Positions 16,552-25,315 are shown, numbered from the stretch's first letter. The stretch is DNA of 64,000 nt from Insolitispirillum peregrinum (GCF_900156605.1 NZ_FTOA01000002.1:372001-436000), one strand, 5' to 3'. Program-made: numbers and translations. The notes: generated from the sequence alone by a model not told the origin.

Positions 16552-17651
16552 CAGCAGGTCCCCTTGACGCAGACATACAGCTTCTGCCCCTTGACGGTCG
16601 ATCCAACCTGAGTGACGTGGAATGTCAGCCGGTCAAAACGGGACAGGCTGATAGTGGTGGACGTGCCGGTACCTGCCGTGTTGCTGGAGCTGCCGACGGG
16701 GATGGTCGGTAGGGTGCTGAAGATGGACGTCCCATTGACCCGCACATCAAAAATCACCGCCGAACCAGTCGGTGGAACTTCGCACCAGGTGATGATGGCA
16801 GCCGGATCAATGGCCACATCGCGCGCGATGACCACCCCGCCATACTGGCGGATGGCCAGGTCTTCGCCTGACATCTCCGCCCCCCAGCCAGCGAGGAAGG
16901 GAATGTCATAGGTGGTCTGGGAGAGGTTACGCCAGGCTGACCACGTGCCAGATATCCCACCCCCCCACTTGATGCGCTGGTACATCGTGGTGCCAGTGGC
17001 ATTTATCAAAAGTTGCATCCTGATATCATCGCCGCCACTATCAGCGAACTGGATGAGGAGACCGCCGGTGGTATTTGCCATTTCGGCGGGGAGTGGCGTG
17101 CAGGCAGTGGTACATTCCGTGATCACCACACCGGGAGTGCCGTTACAGGCGTTCAAATCCCCCCCATAGATGTTAAAGGCTTCGATCTTTGCCCCGGTGG
17201 TGGTCTTGGCATAGCCGGGCAGCGCCGTCAGATCGGGCTTGTTGGCGAGATCGGCATAAGAGCCACTGGTGGCCACAGCGGCCAGAGCGGGCTTGTTGTT
17301 GAGGTCGGTGTACGACCCGCTGCTGGCCACCGTTGCCAGCCCCAGATTGCTGCGGGCGGTGGCGACATTGGCGACGTCGGACAGGTTTTTGCTGGCCAGC
17401 AGGGTCCCGGTGGTTTTGCTGGCGATCAGCGCCTGCACCGCCTTCAGCAACTGGCTGTTGTCGGTTTTGCTGTGGCTGAGACTGGCGGCGCTGACCAGAT
17501 TGCCCAGCTCTTCCTGCAGCATGTTGAGGAACCACGCCGGAACGACGGTGGCCGAGCCGGGGGTGTCGGAAAAGAACTTCTCGCTGCCCGCGGTCGGCGG
17601 GGTGGGTTTGGCTGCGGCGGTGACGGCGTCGGTGGTATCAATGTAGTACAT
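16551..17651 (-). CDS. Tail fibre protein 1
   Basis: A 366-residue fibre protein. The N-terminal 150 residues (attachment part plus shaft with repeated SGSYxDLxNKP) closely match fibre 2; the C-terminal part is different, with VVITECTTACTPLPAEM, a strand-rich WGGGISGTWSAWRNLSQ segment and the end LYVCVKGTC. The ATG follows the gp48-like stop by two bases, and the stop overlaps the adhesin start (TGATG), so gp48, fibre 1 and adhesin form a coupled unit. Confidence 0.88.
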   Translation of the reverse strand: MYYIDTTDAVTAAAKPTPPTAGSEKFFSDTPGSATVVPAWFLNMLQEELGNLVSAASLSHSKTDNSQLLKAVQALIASKTTGTLLASKNLSDVANVATARSNLGLATVASSGSYTDLNNKPALAAVATSGSYADLANKPDLTALPGYAKTTTGAKIEAFNIYGGDLNACNGTPGVVITECTTACTPLPAEMANTTGGLLIQFADSGGDDIRMQLLINATGTTMYQRIKWGGGISGTWSAWRNLSQTTYDIPFLAGWGAEMSGEDLAIRQYGGVVIARDVAIDPAAIITWCEVPPTGSAVIFDVRVNGTSIFSTLPTIPVGSSSNTAGTGTSTTISLSRFDRLTFHVTQVGSTVKGQKLYVCVKGTC

Positions 17652-17653
17652 GC

Positions 17654-18295
17654 TCAGACCTCATAGAGGAAAGTGATGGTGGTGTGGGCGGGTTTCAGGC
17701 GGCGGAACAGGCATTCCAGATCACTGGCGGTTCCGGCGGCCAGCGGGTCTCCGGTCTGGCTTGATCCGGCCTGAAAGCGCAGGACGGGGACGGCGTAAAT
17801 GCGGACACGCCACAGATACGCTCCCTCAATGCCAATCAGCGGATCACCGGCCCGGCTGAACCCGACGCGGAAGGGACGGAATTCCTCGATGCTGATCTGG
17901 TAGCCGAGAGTCTCGGCCAGTTTGAGGAACGCGGCACGCGATTGTCCCCCCTGCATCAGCAGTTTGGACAAAATGGCGGCGCGCCGTCCCTGAATGGTGC
18001 TGGCGCCCTCGCCAGTACAGCCGTCGGGCAGGTCCAGAACCCGTTCCCAGTCGTCCAGCAGGGCGATGGCGGTGCGCGGGTCGGCTTCTTCCAGCAAGGC
18101 GGCAAGGTCGGTATTGCTGCGGGAAAAACAGTGGGCCAGTCCACCGATCACCTGCCCCACAATGCTGTCGGGGTGGCGGGGCCAGGCAAGGCCACGGGGG
18201 AACAGGGCGGCAAGGGAACTGGCGTAGTCGGCGGCAGAGGCGACCCAGCCGGGGGTCAGCACTACCGGAACGGACTCTTCGGTAGAAGGGGCCAT
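17654..18295 (-). CDS. Baseplate/tail protein, Mu gp48-like (YmfQ/DUF2313 family)
   Basis: A 213-residue protein. The N-terminal DYASSLAALFPRGLAWPR motif and the following helical part with DDWERVLDLPDGCTG are typical of the YmfQ/DUF2313 family, to which Mu gp48 belongs. The family member sits between the gp47 (J-like) wedge protein and the fibres, and is thought to link the fibre to the baseplate wedge. Placement here is the same. Its last ten codons have a duplicated remnant before fibre 2. Confidence 0.9.
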   Translation of the reverse strand: MAPSTEESVPVVLTPGWVASAADYASSLAALFPRGLAWPRHPDSIVGQVIGGLAHCFSRSNTDLAALLEEADPRTAIALLDDWERVLDLPDGCTGEGASTIQGRRAAILSKLLMQGGQSRAAFLKLAETLGYQISIEEFRPFRVGFSRAGDPLIGIEGAYLWRVRIYAVPVLRFQAGSSQTGDPLAAGTASDLECLFRRLKPAHTTITFLYEV

Positions 18296-18329
18296 GGGAC
18301 AAGATCCATGTTCAGCGGGGTTCAGCGGG

Positions 18330-19385
18330 TTACTGGACGGTCAGGGCGCCAAAGACCGGAAAGGCGGTGCTGGCGAGGGTGATGTTGGCGATGGGGGAGA
18401 CCAGCACGTGATCGGTTTCGCCGGTGGCCTGACTGATCGCCTCGCGGATGTGCGAGATCAACACGGTGGCTCCGGGGGCTGACTCGCGGGCCAGCAGGTC
18501 GCGCAGGTTGGTTTCAATGGCGGTGCGGACCAGGCTGGTGTTGGGGGTCAGCGAGGACAAAACAACAGTGATCGGTTGCGCGGTCAGCGGAATGACTTCG
18601 AGGTGGGCGGTCACTGGCCGCTTGGCATCAACCCACTCCTTGACGGTGGCCCGCATGGTGGCGGTTGGGATCGGGTCAGCCAGTTCGTCACAGACAAAGG
18701 CAAGGCCGACGGTGCCGGCTCCGGCCCAATCAGGATAGACCCAGGCACGGGTGACGCCGGCAACTTCCCGTGCCCACGCAAGGTAGTCATCGGCGCAGCC
18801 GCCCTGCGGTGGGCGGCGCAGGCGGGTCAGCAGGCGGGAGCGTAACGAGTCATCGCTCTCTGCATCGGTCCCGCCACTCAGGCCGCCGGTGCTGATGGTG
18901 GCGGTGGTGGCAATCCCGGATTGTGAGGTGAGCAGCGTCAGGGTGATGCCGCTGTCGCTGTTGCTACTGGTCCCGCCGGTGCTGGCAGTGATGGCAACGC
19001 TGCCGGTGCCGCTGGACGGGATGGTCAGGTCGGCGGTGGTGGCAAAGCGTTGCCCGTCGCTGCGGCGGAACAGGGTGCCCTGCGGCAGAATGGCTCCGCT
19101 GGCGCCGGTGACGGTCAGCTGGCCGCTGGCACGGCTGGCGGCGCTGCGCTGCAGGCCCCAGATCGAGGCATGACGTTCCAGCCATGCCGTTTCAGCGGTA
19201 TCGGGCAACAGCTGGCGGCTGAGCCAGCCCAGATAGCCATACAGGCCATGGGTCGCCCCGGCGACCACGCGGGCCAGAATGCCCCAGTTGGAAACCTGCG
19301 GGCGGACGGTCAGGCCCAGCGCGGTGGCGATGGTGGTTTCGGCGCTGCTGACCAGTTCTTTCAGGGATGGGCGTGACCAGGGCAT
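18330..19385 (-). CDS. Baseplate wedge protein J family (Mu gp47)
   Basis: A 351-residue protein of the baseplate J (gpJ/gp47) family. The family pattern is visible: early SNWGILARVVAGATHGLYGYLGWLS, then ETAWLERHASIWGL, a Gly-rich strand region, and the GGTDAESDDSLRSRLLTRLRRPPQGG segment with DDYLAWAREVAGV. ATG 19385 overlaps the upstream TAA (TAATG); the ORF itself extends five codons further. It forms the wedge ring around the hub. Confidence 0.93.
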   Translation of the reverse strand: MPWSRPSLKELVSSAETTIATALGLTVRPQVSNWGILARVVAGATHGLYGYLGWLSRQLLPDTAETAWLERHASIWGLQRSAASRASGQLTVTGASGAILPQGTLFRRSDGQRFATTADLTIPSSGTGSVAITASTGGTSSNSDSGITLTLLTSQSGIATTATISTGGLSGGTDAESDDSLRSRLLTRLRRPPQGGCADDYLAWAREVAGVTRAWVYPDWAGAGTVGLAFVCDELADPIPTATMRATVKEWVDAKRPVTAHLEVIPLTAQPITVVLSSLTPNTSLVRTAIETNLRDLLARESAPGATVLISHIREAISQATGETDHVLVSPIANITLASTAFPVFGALTVQ

Positions 19386-19879
19386 TACACGAGACTCCAT
19401 AACAGGTCATAGGTGGCGGGGACCCCCGACGGGCGGTCGACGGTGACCTTCAGGGTCAACACGCCCGAGCGGGCACTCGTCGTGCTGGCAGGAAGCCAGG
19501 CGGTTTCAACGGTGACCGCATCGGCCGCGCCGCTGTCGGTCAGCCAGACAAGGGCTTCCTCGGCGTAATCGCGGGCGCGCCGGGCGGTTTCATCGGTTTG
19601 TTTGGCGCGGGACAGCAGCCACAACCGCGAGCCGGTTTGCCAGCCGGTTGCCGCCGTGGCAGGGGGCAGGCTGTCGCCCCACCAGCCCCGCCGGTCGTCG
19701 GTGTCGTCGGGCAGGCTGTCGTCGCCATTGGCCCGGCGATCGGTAAACAGGGACAGCAGGATGGCGGTGCGCAGGCTGGTGTCGCTGGTCAGATCGACCG
19801 GAGCCGAGCTGTCGCTGTCGATGTCCAGTCCCCAGTCGCACTCCAGCGTTTCTGGTGAAAAGGTGGTGCAGATATCCAT
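19385..19879 (-). CDS. Baseplate protein Mu gp46 family
   Basis: A 164-residue protein with the gp46 family pattern: CDWGLDIDSDSS near the start, LRTAILLSLFTDRRAN, then WWGDSLPP and a C-terminal EALVWLTDSGAA with a strand end. The reading frame extends further upstream, but ATG 19879 has a good GGAGT ribosome site and fits the family start. It follows the gp45 stop by 11 bases. In Mu-like tails this protein (GPW/gp25-like role) joins the wedge to the sheath. Confidence 0.9.
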   Translation of the reverse strand: MDICTTFSPETLECDWGLDIDSDSSAPVDLTSDTSLRTAILLSLFTDRRANGDDSLPDDTDDRRGWWGDSLPPATAATGWQTGSRLWLLSRAKQTDETARRARDYAEEALVWLTDSGAADAVTVETAWLPASTTSARSGVLTLKVTVDRPSGVPATYDLLWSLV

Positions 19880-19890
19880 GGGGGCACTCC

Positions 19891-20451
19891 TTATGGCCCT
19901 TCGGGGGGACGGATCGGCAGGGTTTGCGGCGACACGACGGCCCCTTGCTGCCAGGTCTTGTCTTCGTAACTGCCGCCGCCGGTGCTGGTGACGCGGCGGC
20001 CATAGCCATCCACGTCCCATGACAGCGAGGTCCGGCCATGCAGGGCGATGTCTTCGGCTTCAAGGCGCAGGCTTTGACCGGCGCTGACCGTCACCGACAG
20101 CGGGGTGCTGATGCTGATGCCGCTGCGGGTCAGGTGGACCACCTGCCCCTGATCGTCGTACAGGGCGACTTCGCCGGTTTGCAGGCCGCGCAGGCGATAG
20201 CGGGTGTCGGCAACGGCCAGCACGATGCTGTTGCTGCGGTCACCATTGACAAAGGCACTGATGGCCTGCATGCCGGGATGGGCGACCGAGGTCAGTCCGT
20301 AGTCCTGGACCCGTTCCATCTGGTCGTGGACTTCTCCGGCAAAGAATTCGGCTTGAATTTGCTGGATGGCCGGGGTGTCATTGGTCAGCCGCAGCCAGCC
20401 GCGTCCGATCAGCAACGCCAGTCGGCGCGCCAGATGAGCGATATGGGGCAT
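19891..20451 (-). CDS. Baseplate assembly protein V, tail spike (Mu gp45)
   Basis: A 186-residue protein. The N-terminal half has the gpV/gp45 pattern (ERVQDYGLTSVAHPGMQAISAFVNGDRSNSIVLAV) and an OB-fold-like strand region. The C-terminal half has short beta repeats (LTRSGISISTPL, SLRLEAEDIALHGRTSLSWD) like the trimeric beta-helix of the membrane-piercing spike. The C-terminal metal-binding HxH of some spikes is not obvious. It sits 16 bases after gp44. Confidence 0.9.
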   Translation of the reverse strand: MPHIAHLARRLALLIGRGWLRLTNDTPAIQQIQAEFFAGEVHDQMERVQDYGLTSVAHPGMQAISAFVNGDRSNSIVLAVADTRYRLRGLQTGEVALYDDQGQVVHLTRSGISISTPLSVTVSAGQSLRLEAEDIALHGRTSLSWDVDGYGRRVTSTGGGSYEDKTWQQGAVVSPQTLPIRPPEGP

Positions 20452-20467
20452 GGGAAAAGGCCTTGTG

Positions 20468-21607
20468 TCAGGTTTTCTGTGAGGCAGCGCTGGTGTTTGT
20501 GGGGGGCTCTGATGAGTCCTGCTGTTTCTTTTTGTAGTACCCGTCGTTGGGTTCCGGGCCGAGGGCGCTTTCCGGGGTCACCGTCAGGGTGGTGGTGGTA
20601 CCGCCGGTCCCGTGTTTGAAGTTGACGGTGGAAATCAGATAGTTGTCGTCTGCCCCCAGCCAGGCGTCTTTCAGGGAGACGGTTTGCCCCGGCGTCCACA
20701 GCTGGCCATCCTGCAACCAGCCCTGCACCGTGACGATATAGGATTGACCTTGCCCGGCATTGTGTCGCCGTTCCCATTCGGCCCGTCTCTGCAGCAGATC
20801 GTCCCTGACGCTTGCTTCGGCAATCATCAGCAGGGGGCGATAGCGGGTGATCTCCGGGTCTCTGGCTCCGATGGCGGGATCGCTCAGTGAAAAGGGGGGG
20901 GTGCCTGTCGGTCCGCTGGTTTTGCCTGGGGTATCGCTGAGCACGACGATGTTTCTGTAGCGCTTGCTCCAGCTGTTGCTGGCATTGGCACTGAGGATGT
21001 TGACGCCCCGCTGCAGGGGGGCAGCGGTCTCGGTCGTCTCCGGATTGCCGATGATCAGGCCTCCGGTGCCGTCAGACCAGACCAGACAGCCGGTTTGACG
21101 GCTGAGACGTTCGATGACGCTGTACACCGTATCGCCGGGATGCACCGAATGTTTGGCCACCTGTGGAAGAAGGCGACCCTCGGGAACAACCCTGATCCCG
21201 ATCTCCCCCAGCTCGGGGTGGGAAAACGGCGCAATCAGGGCGCGGACGATATCGTCGAGGGAATGATCATGCCATTCCTGAACGTCTGCCGAACAATCGA
21301 CCAGATCGCCGGTGCGGTCGCGTCCGCTGACGCTGATCTGGTGCTGTTTGGCATCGTAGGACGGCTTGACGCTGTCGATATAGCCGGTGACCACCGGCTG
21401 GTCATTGATCAGCACCTGACAGATATCGCCCGGCGCCAGCAGGGTGCTGTTGAGGGTCGGGCTGTCCGATCCCCAGTCGTTGGCAACGGTGAGGGAAAAG
21501 GCGTTGCTGATGGTGCTGAGCGAACGGGTGATATCGACGGTGCTCCAACCGCGATGCAGGGTGTTGTTGACGCGCAAGGTCACGAGGTCGGCAGCGGTCT
21601 CAGGCAT
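20468..21607 (-). CDS. Baseplate hub protein (Mu gp44/gpP, VgrG-hub-like)
   Basis: A 379-residue protein of the Mu gp44/P2 gpD-like hub family. Family features are TLRVNNTLHRGWSTVDITRSL near the start, SVSGRDRTGDLVDCSA, the LysM-like GDTVYSVIERLSRQTGCLVWSDG segment (about residues 177-200), and a C-terminal LQDGQLWTPGQTVSLKDAWLG strand domain. It forms the trimeric hub on which the tube starts. It overlaps the gp43 gene by eight bases and has a low-complexity Ser/Thr-rich end. Confidence 0.92.
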   Translation of the reverse strand: MPETAADLVTLRVNNTLHRGWSTVDITRSLSTISNAFSLTVANDWGSDSPTLNSTLLAPGDICQVLINDQPVVTGYIDSVKPSYDAKQHQISVSGRDRTGDLVDCSADVQEWHDHSLDDIVRALIAPFSHPELGEIGIRVVPEGRLLPQVAKHSVHPGDTVYSVIERLSRQTGCLVWSDGTGGLIIGNPETTETAAPLQRGVNILSANASNSWSKRYRNIVVLSDTPGKTSGPTGTPPFSLSDPAIGARDPEITRYRPLLMIAEASVRDDLLQRRAEWERRHNAGQGQSYIVTVQGWLQDGQLWTPGQTVSLKDAWLGADDNYLISTVNFKHGTGGTTTTLTVTPESALGPEPNDGYYKKKQQDSSEPPTNTSAASQKT

Positions 21608-22862
21608 GGTTGAGCACCTTCAGCGGAACGCCACCGGGGACAAAGCCGGGATGGCAGATCAGACGGCTGTTGCGGGCAATCAGCTCTTCGTCGCGGGTGG
21701 CATCGCCATACAGACGCCATGCCAACGCCAGTGCGGGCAGCGAGGTCGGCAGGGTCAGGGTGGTCAGGCGTTCCAGATACAGGCCACGGGCAGCGATATC
21801 GGCAACGATGGCGGTCCGCAGGCTGTCAAAGGCGCGGTACACCTCGTCATCGGCGGTGCTCATGCGGGTTTCCAGTCCGCTGATCAGGGCGTCACGAATG
21901 GCAACGGCATCGTCATAGGACTCGAACGTCATCGCCGCAGAGCATTTGGCCTGTTCGATCAGCACCGTATCCTGAACCAGTGTGGTCAGGGCGGCGCGGT
22001 TGACCGCCACCGCTTCACTGACGCTGGTGTTGGTGGTTGTGCCGGTGGCGGCGTTCTGGCGGGCGGCGGCAATCTGGCTGCTGGTCGCCGGAGCCACCCA
22101 GCCGACCGAGGCCGAGCCAACCGACTGGGCCTGAAAACCGGCCAATCGTCCGAGCGTGCGATAGCGGTCGGCGATATCGACGCTGTTTCCCAGCGTTCCA
22201 ATCAGGTCAAGCACAGCGCTTGCCAGATCAGCCGGAGCAACCAGCAGGCCATAGACCGAGGCTTTCAGGCTGTTGATCCCGGCGATGACCCCCGATGCAG
22301 CACTGAGTCCGTTGATGGTGTCGCACAGGCCAAACAGCGTTGCCTGTGCATCCTGCACCAGGGCATTGGCCTTGCTGGTGTCAAACAGGGCGTAGAAGTC
22401 ACTGAGGATGGCCGTGCTGGCGGTGGTCGCGGTGCTGGTGCTGACTCCGGCGGTGTCGGTCAGGACAGTGTGGCGGTGCTGTTCGGCGGCTTCGACAAAC
22501 GACAGGTCAAAGGTGCAATGCCCCCCTTGTCCCATGTTCTCTTCAAGGGAGTAGCTGGTCAGGACCACCCGCTGTTTGCGCCCCCACGGGTCAATGTAAT
22601 CGCCGGGGCCGCCCTGTTCGAATGCCTTGATCAGGGCATCGCGCCGCAGCATCCAGCCCGCCCCGACCAGAAAGGCCTTGACGGTAAAGGTGCGGGCTTC
22701 GCGGCCCATGTCTTCGCTGCCGACGGCATCGCGCTGGGGATAACTGTGCTGGACGATGCGCCGACCGCCCTTCAGGGTGCGGGTCGAGACATCAAACATG
22801 ACGCCACGAAAGCTGGCGGCGCGCAGGGAGTCGAAATATGAAGTCATTTCAGACAGGTCCAT
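21600..22862 (-). CDS. Tail/DNA-circulation protein (Mu gp43)
   Basis: A 420-residue protein with the gp43 N-terminal domain: FRGVMFDVSTRTLKGGRRIVQHSYP, then GREARTFTVKAFLVG and DPWGRKQRVVLTSYSLEENMGQGGHCTFDLSFVEA. Though named DNA circularisation protein, the family is a baseplate component in Mu-like tails. Two starts are possible, ATG 22862 and ATG 22847; the latter sits just after the tape measure stop (TGAAATG). The C-terminal half is Ala-rich and helical. Confidence 0.9.
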   Translation of the reverse strand: MDLSEMTSYFDSLRAASFRGVMFDVSTRTLKGGRRIVQHSYPQRDAVGSEDMGREARTFTVKAFLVGAGWMLRRDALIKAFEQGGPGDYIDPWGRKQRVVLTSYSLEENMGQGGHCTFDLSFVEAAEQHRHTVLTDTAGVSTSTATTASTAILSDFYALFDTSKANALVQDAQATLFGLCDTINGLSAASGVIAGINSLKASVYGLLVAPADLASAVLDLIGTLGNSVDIADRYRTLGRLAGFQAQSVGSASVGWVAPATSSQIAAARQNAATGTTTNTSVSEAVAVNRAALTTLVQDTVLIEQAKCSAAMTFESYDDAVAIRDALISGLETRMSTADDEVYRAFDSLRTAIVADIAARGLYLERLTTLTLPTSLPALALAWRLYGDATRDEELIARNSRLICHPGFVPGGVPLKVLNHA

Positions 22863-24468
22863 TCATCGACGGGCCGAGAGCGGCGGAGAAAATCTGGGTG
22901 CTGACCGTCACCTGCGGAGAATCCGAGCGGGTGGAAATCGCCGCTGGCGGGGCATTGGCAAAGGTGATCGACACATCGACCTTGCCCTTGGTCGCGGGGT
23001 CGGCGAGTAGGGGACGATTGGGGTCGAGGAGGCTTTGCGGGCCGGGGGGAGAGCTGGTCTCCGCGGAAACAGGGGTAAGAGTGGCTGCATTGCTACGAGC
23101 GGTGTCGTAGGCGTCCCCCGGGGCGAGAGAGCCTGCCGCGTGAGGTTTCTCAGTTGCAGGGGGGGGCATGGGCAGGGAAATTGGTGCCTTGCTTTTGTTC
23201 TGTGGCGCCGAGGTGCCCGTTTTCTCGCGTGGTGGTATTGGCAAAGAAACTGGCGCATTATTTTTATTGCGCATTTTTGCGTCGAGAAAATCCTGGTCTG
23301 ACAGGCCGGTTTCAGGCTTGAAGACGATCGATTCGACAAACTGTGCCACGTCATTCAAGAGTGGAGCCTGAATTTGATTCACTTTGTCCGTGAATGGTTT
23401 GAAGCCCATATCAATTGCGCGCCCAAGTCGGCTTCTGGCGTTTTCTGCAGCATCAGCATTGCTTTTTGGGTTCTCGCGGCGCCGCTTGTACAAGGCGCCG
23501 ATGGTGTTTTGTTCATCCGGCTTATGGCTCCGCAGCTCTTGAAGCCGGCTGTCCTTGCCACCGATCCTGCTGAGCAGCATTTCGGCCTGCGGGGAATTGA
23601 GCAGGGCGGTCCGTTTCTTTGGATCATCCCCGGCCACTTCGTGGACCGCCTGAGCTGCAACGGTGAATTCCGAGAGATTTTGGGCCCTTCCCTCTGCCAG
23701 ACGGGCTTTCAGGTCGATCCCTGCGGCCTTGAAGGCATCCTGTGTTGTGGCTGAATTCAGGCTCTTCAGTGTTTCGGACACCATCGTCGAGGCTGCGACC
23801 GGGGTATCGGTCAGGGTGCCGGCTTCTTTCAGGGCAGCCCCCAGATCGATCAGGCCTTGCTTGTCTTTCATGCCGATATTCTCGGCCAACTGGCTGAGGT
23901 TGGGGATGGCGTTCAGCAGGGGCTCAAAGTCGAGATCGTCCGGATCTCCCATATCATGCAGTACGCCTAGTACCTCCTCAATATCGTTATAAGCCACTTT
24001 CAGGTCATCATGGGCTTTGCGGGCGGCTTGGGCGGCAGTTTCGTAGGGCACTTGGGTGGCCTGCTCCGTTCGCCCGACACCCCTCACCCCCTGCCGTAGT
24101 TGAATCTCGTCGATATCGTCATTGGCCAAGATTTGCCCGATACCGCTTATAGTACTCCAGGGCAGGTTTGTTTCGTTGGCGTCTCCCAGATTGTTCAGGT
24201 TCCGGTATAGGTGCGGGGCCTCTCTACTGTCCATTTTGAGGTCAAAGACCATGTCATAGCTTGGAGACAGGCTTTGAATTCCGCGCGCTCCAAATTCGTA
24301 GAAAAATTTGGATGCGGTGATGGACAGCTCGATAGCTTGCAATACGCGATTCAGGCGTGCACCTGAGGCCGCCAATTGTGAGAAGGAGTTTTTCGTGCCA
24401 GTGATGACCGAGGCAAAGTCTGCCGACTCGCCGCCATCATTGGCCCCGGAGGGGCGGTTGCTGCTCAT
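22849..24468 (-). CDS. Tail tape measure protein (Mu gp42 position)
   Basis: A 539-residue, mostly helical protein located between the chaperone pair and gp43, the place of the tape measure protein. It has a Pro/Lys-rich low-complexity region (about residues 410-490) and a C-terminal strand motif KGKVDVSITFANAPPAAI that resembles the ends of Mu-like tape measures. The ATG overlaps the frameshifted chaperone stop (TGATG). Unlike many tape measures it has no obvious long hydrophobic segment. Its DNA looks lower in GC than the surroundings. Tape length rules suggest a tail near 80 nm. Confidence 0.78.
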   Translation of the reverse strand: MSSNRPSGANDGGESADFASVITGTKNSFSQLAASGARLNRVLQAIELSITASKFFYEFGARGIQSLSPSYDMVFDLKMDSREAPHLYRNLNNLGDANETNLPWSTISGIGQILANDDIDEIQLRQGVRGVGRTEQATQVPYETAAQAARKAHDDLKVAYNDIEEVLGVLHDMGDPDDLDFEPLLNAIPNLSQLAENIGMKDKQGLIDLGAALKEAGTLTDTPVAASTMVSETLKSLNSATTQDAFKAAGIDLKARLAEGRAQNLSEFTVAAQAVHEVAGDDPKKRTALLNSPQAEMLLSRIGGKDSRLQELRSHKPDEQNTIGALYKRRRENPKSNADAAENARSRLGRAIDMGFKPFTDKVNQIQAPLLNDVAQFVESIVFKPETGLSDQDFLDAKMRNKNNAPVSLPIPPREKTGTSAPQNKSKAPISLPMPPPATEKPHAAGSLAPGDAYDTARSNAATLTPVSAETSSPPGPQSLLDPNRPLLADPATKGKVDVSITFANAPPAAISTRSDSPQVTVSTQIFSAALGPSMNGPV

Positions 24469-24892
24469 CAGGAACCCTCGCTATACAAGGCGTTGAAGGC
24501 CTTCACCCACAGCAGGTAGTCGTGGGTGGTCAGGCGGCGAATCTCGGACAGGGACCAGCCGGTGCCTCGGCTGAAGGCGATCACGTCCCGGCGGAGGTGC
24601 CCGGCGTCCGGGAGAAAAAACCCAGCAGAATCTCCTGCAGGCGGTGGTAATCGGTCAGCAACAGCTGGCGGATGACCTCCAGCGGCACGCCAGTCAACCG
24701 GGTGATCAGGGCCAGTTCGGCCTCGGCATTGCTCATGCCCGGCTTGACGGCATCGAGCTGGTCGCCGACGGTCGGCGGGCGCAGGTGCAGGGTGTGATAG
24801 GTGGCCCCGTTCAGATGAACGGGGCTCCCCAAAGACACCGCATACAGGGACGGATCGGCAGAGGACATCGCCTGGCTGCTGTCATCGTTCAT
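24468..24892 (-). CDS. Tail assembly chaperone, -1 frameshift long form (Mu gp41-gp41')
   Basis: Translation starts at 24892 and, at the slippery heptamer TTTTTTC (24614-24620), shifts by -1 to read through to a stop at 24468-24470. The product is about 141 residues: 93 in the zero frame and 48 in the new frame. The extension contains GWSLSEIRRLTTHDYLLWVKAFNALY, a pattern expected of the downstream chaperone domain. The stop overlaps the tape measure ATG by one base. The same arrangement is known from many tailed phages, where both forms are needed for tape measure folding. Confidence 0.85.
24581..24892 (-). CDS. Tail assembly chaperone, short form (Mu gp41)
   Basis: A 103-residue protein of the Mu gp41 (tail assembly protein E) family: NGATYHTLHLRPPTVGDQLDA, then AELALITRLTGVPLEVIRQLLLTDYHRLQEILLGFF. 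It begins 16 bases after the tube gene and ends ten codons beyond the slippery site. It assists tape measure folding together with the longer frameshift product. Confidence 0.9.
   Translation of the reverse strand: MNDDSSQAMSSADPSLYAVSLGSPVHLNGATYHTLHLRPPTVGDQLDAVKPGMSNAEAELALITRLTGVPLEVIRQLLLTDYHRLQEILLGFFSRTPGTSAGT
24614..24620 (-). other. -1 programmed ribosomal frameshift site
   Basis: The minus-strand heptamer T TTT TTC is in the phase needed for slippage of both P- and A-site tRNAs by one base. After the shift, the frame stays open for 48 codons to a stop overlapping the tape measure start. A GC-rich downstream region (CGGACGCCGGGC and following) could form a stimulatory structure. Confidence 0.85.
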
Positions 24893-24908
24893 GGTCGGTG
24901 CCTCCTGA

Positions 24909-25265
24909 TCAGACGGCTTCGGCCGGGTCGCCGGTCAGCTTGACGGTCATTTTGCCGCCTTCCTTCGCGGTGATCGCCAGCGGGTCTTCGACAAAGGCGT
25001 TGGCCACCATCCACGACTTGCCGATGTCGGTGCGGAACACCACCGTGGCACCGGCAATCTGGCGGATGGTTTCCAGCGGGGTGGCATCCGACACCGCGAT
25101 TTCGCATTCGATGGTGGCGGGGACCAGCGACTCGCTGTAGCCCACCTTGTACATGGTGGTCACCGGGGTGCGCTTGACGCCGCCCAGGGTGATTTTGGCC
25201 CCCGGAGCCGAGTCCAGTTCGGTGCCGTCAAAGGTGATTTTGGCGCGGCCAATATACATGGTCAT
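24909..25265 (-). CDS. Tail tube protein (Mu gpM/gp40)
   Basis: A 118-residue protein, the length of the Mu tube protein. Family features are IGRAKITFDGTELDSAPGAKITLGG, a VGYSESLVPATIECE strand and a C-terminal KEGGKMTVKLTGDPAEAV. It polymerises as stacked hexamers to form the inner tube. It lies between sheath and chaperone, as in Mu. GAGCCCCTTTC-type complementary sequence upstream shows a ribosome site in the 50-base gap after the sheath. Confidence 0.95.
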   Translation of the reverse strand: MTMYIGRAKITFDGTELDSAPGAKITLGGVKRTPVTTMYKVGYSESLVPATIECEIAVSDATPLETIRQIAGATVVFRTDIGKSWMVANAFVEDPLAITAKEGGKMTVKLTGDPAEAV

Positions 25266-25315
25266 GAAGAGCCCCTTTCAGAGCAGAAAAGAGAAACAGG
25301 AGAACGGCAGGCCGG

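Noticed and set aside
13253-17651. An invertible fibre-switch system
   Set aside because: Both fibre genes are on the same strand, the shared segments are direct rather than inverted, and no invertase gene is present.
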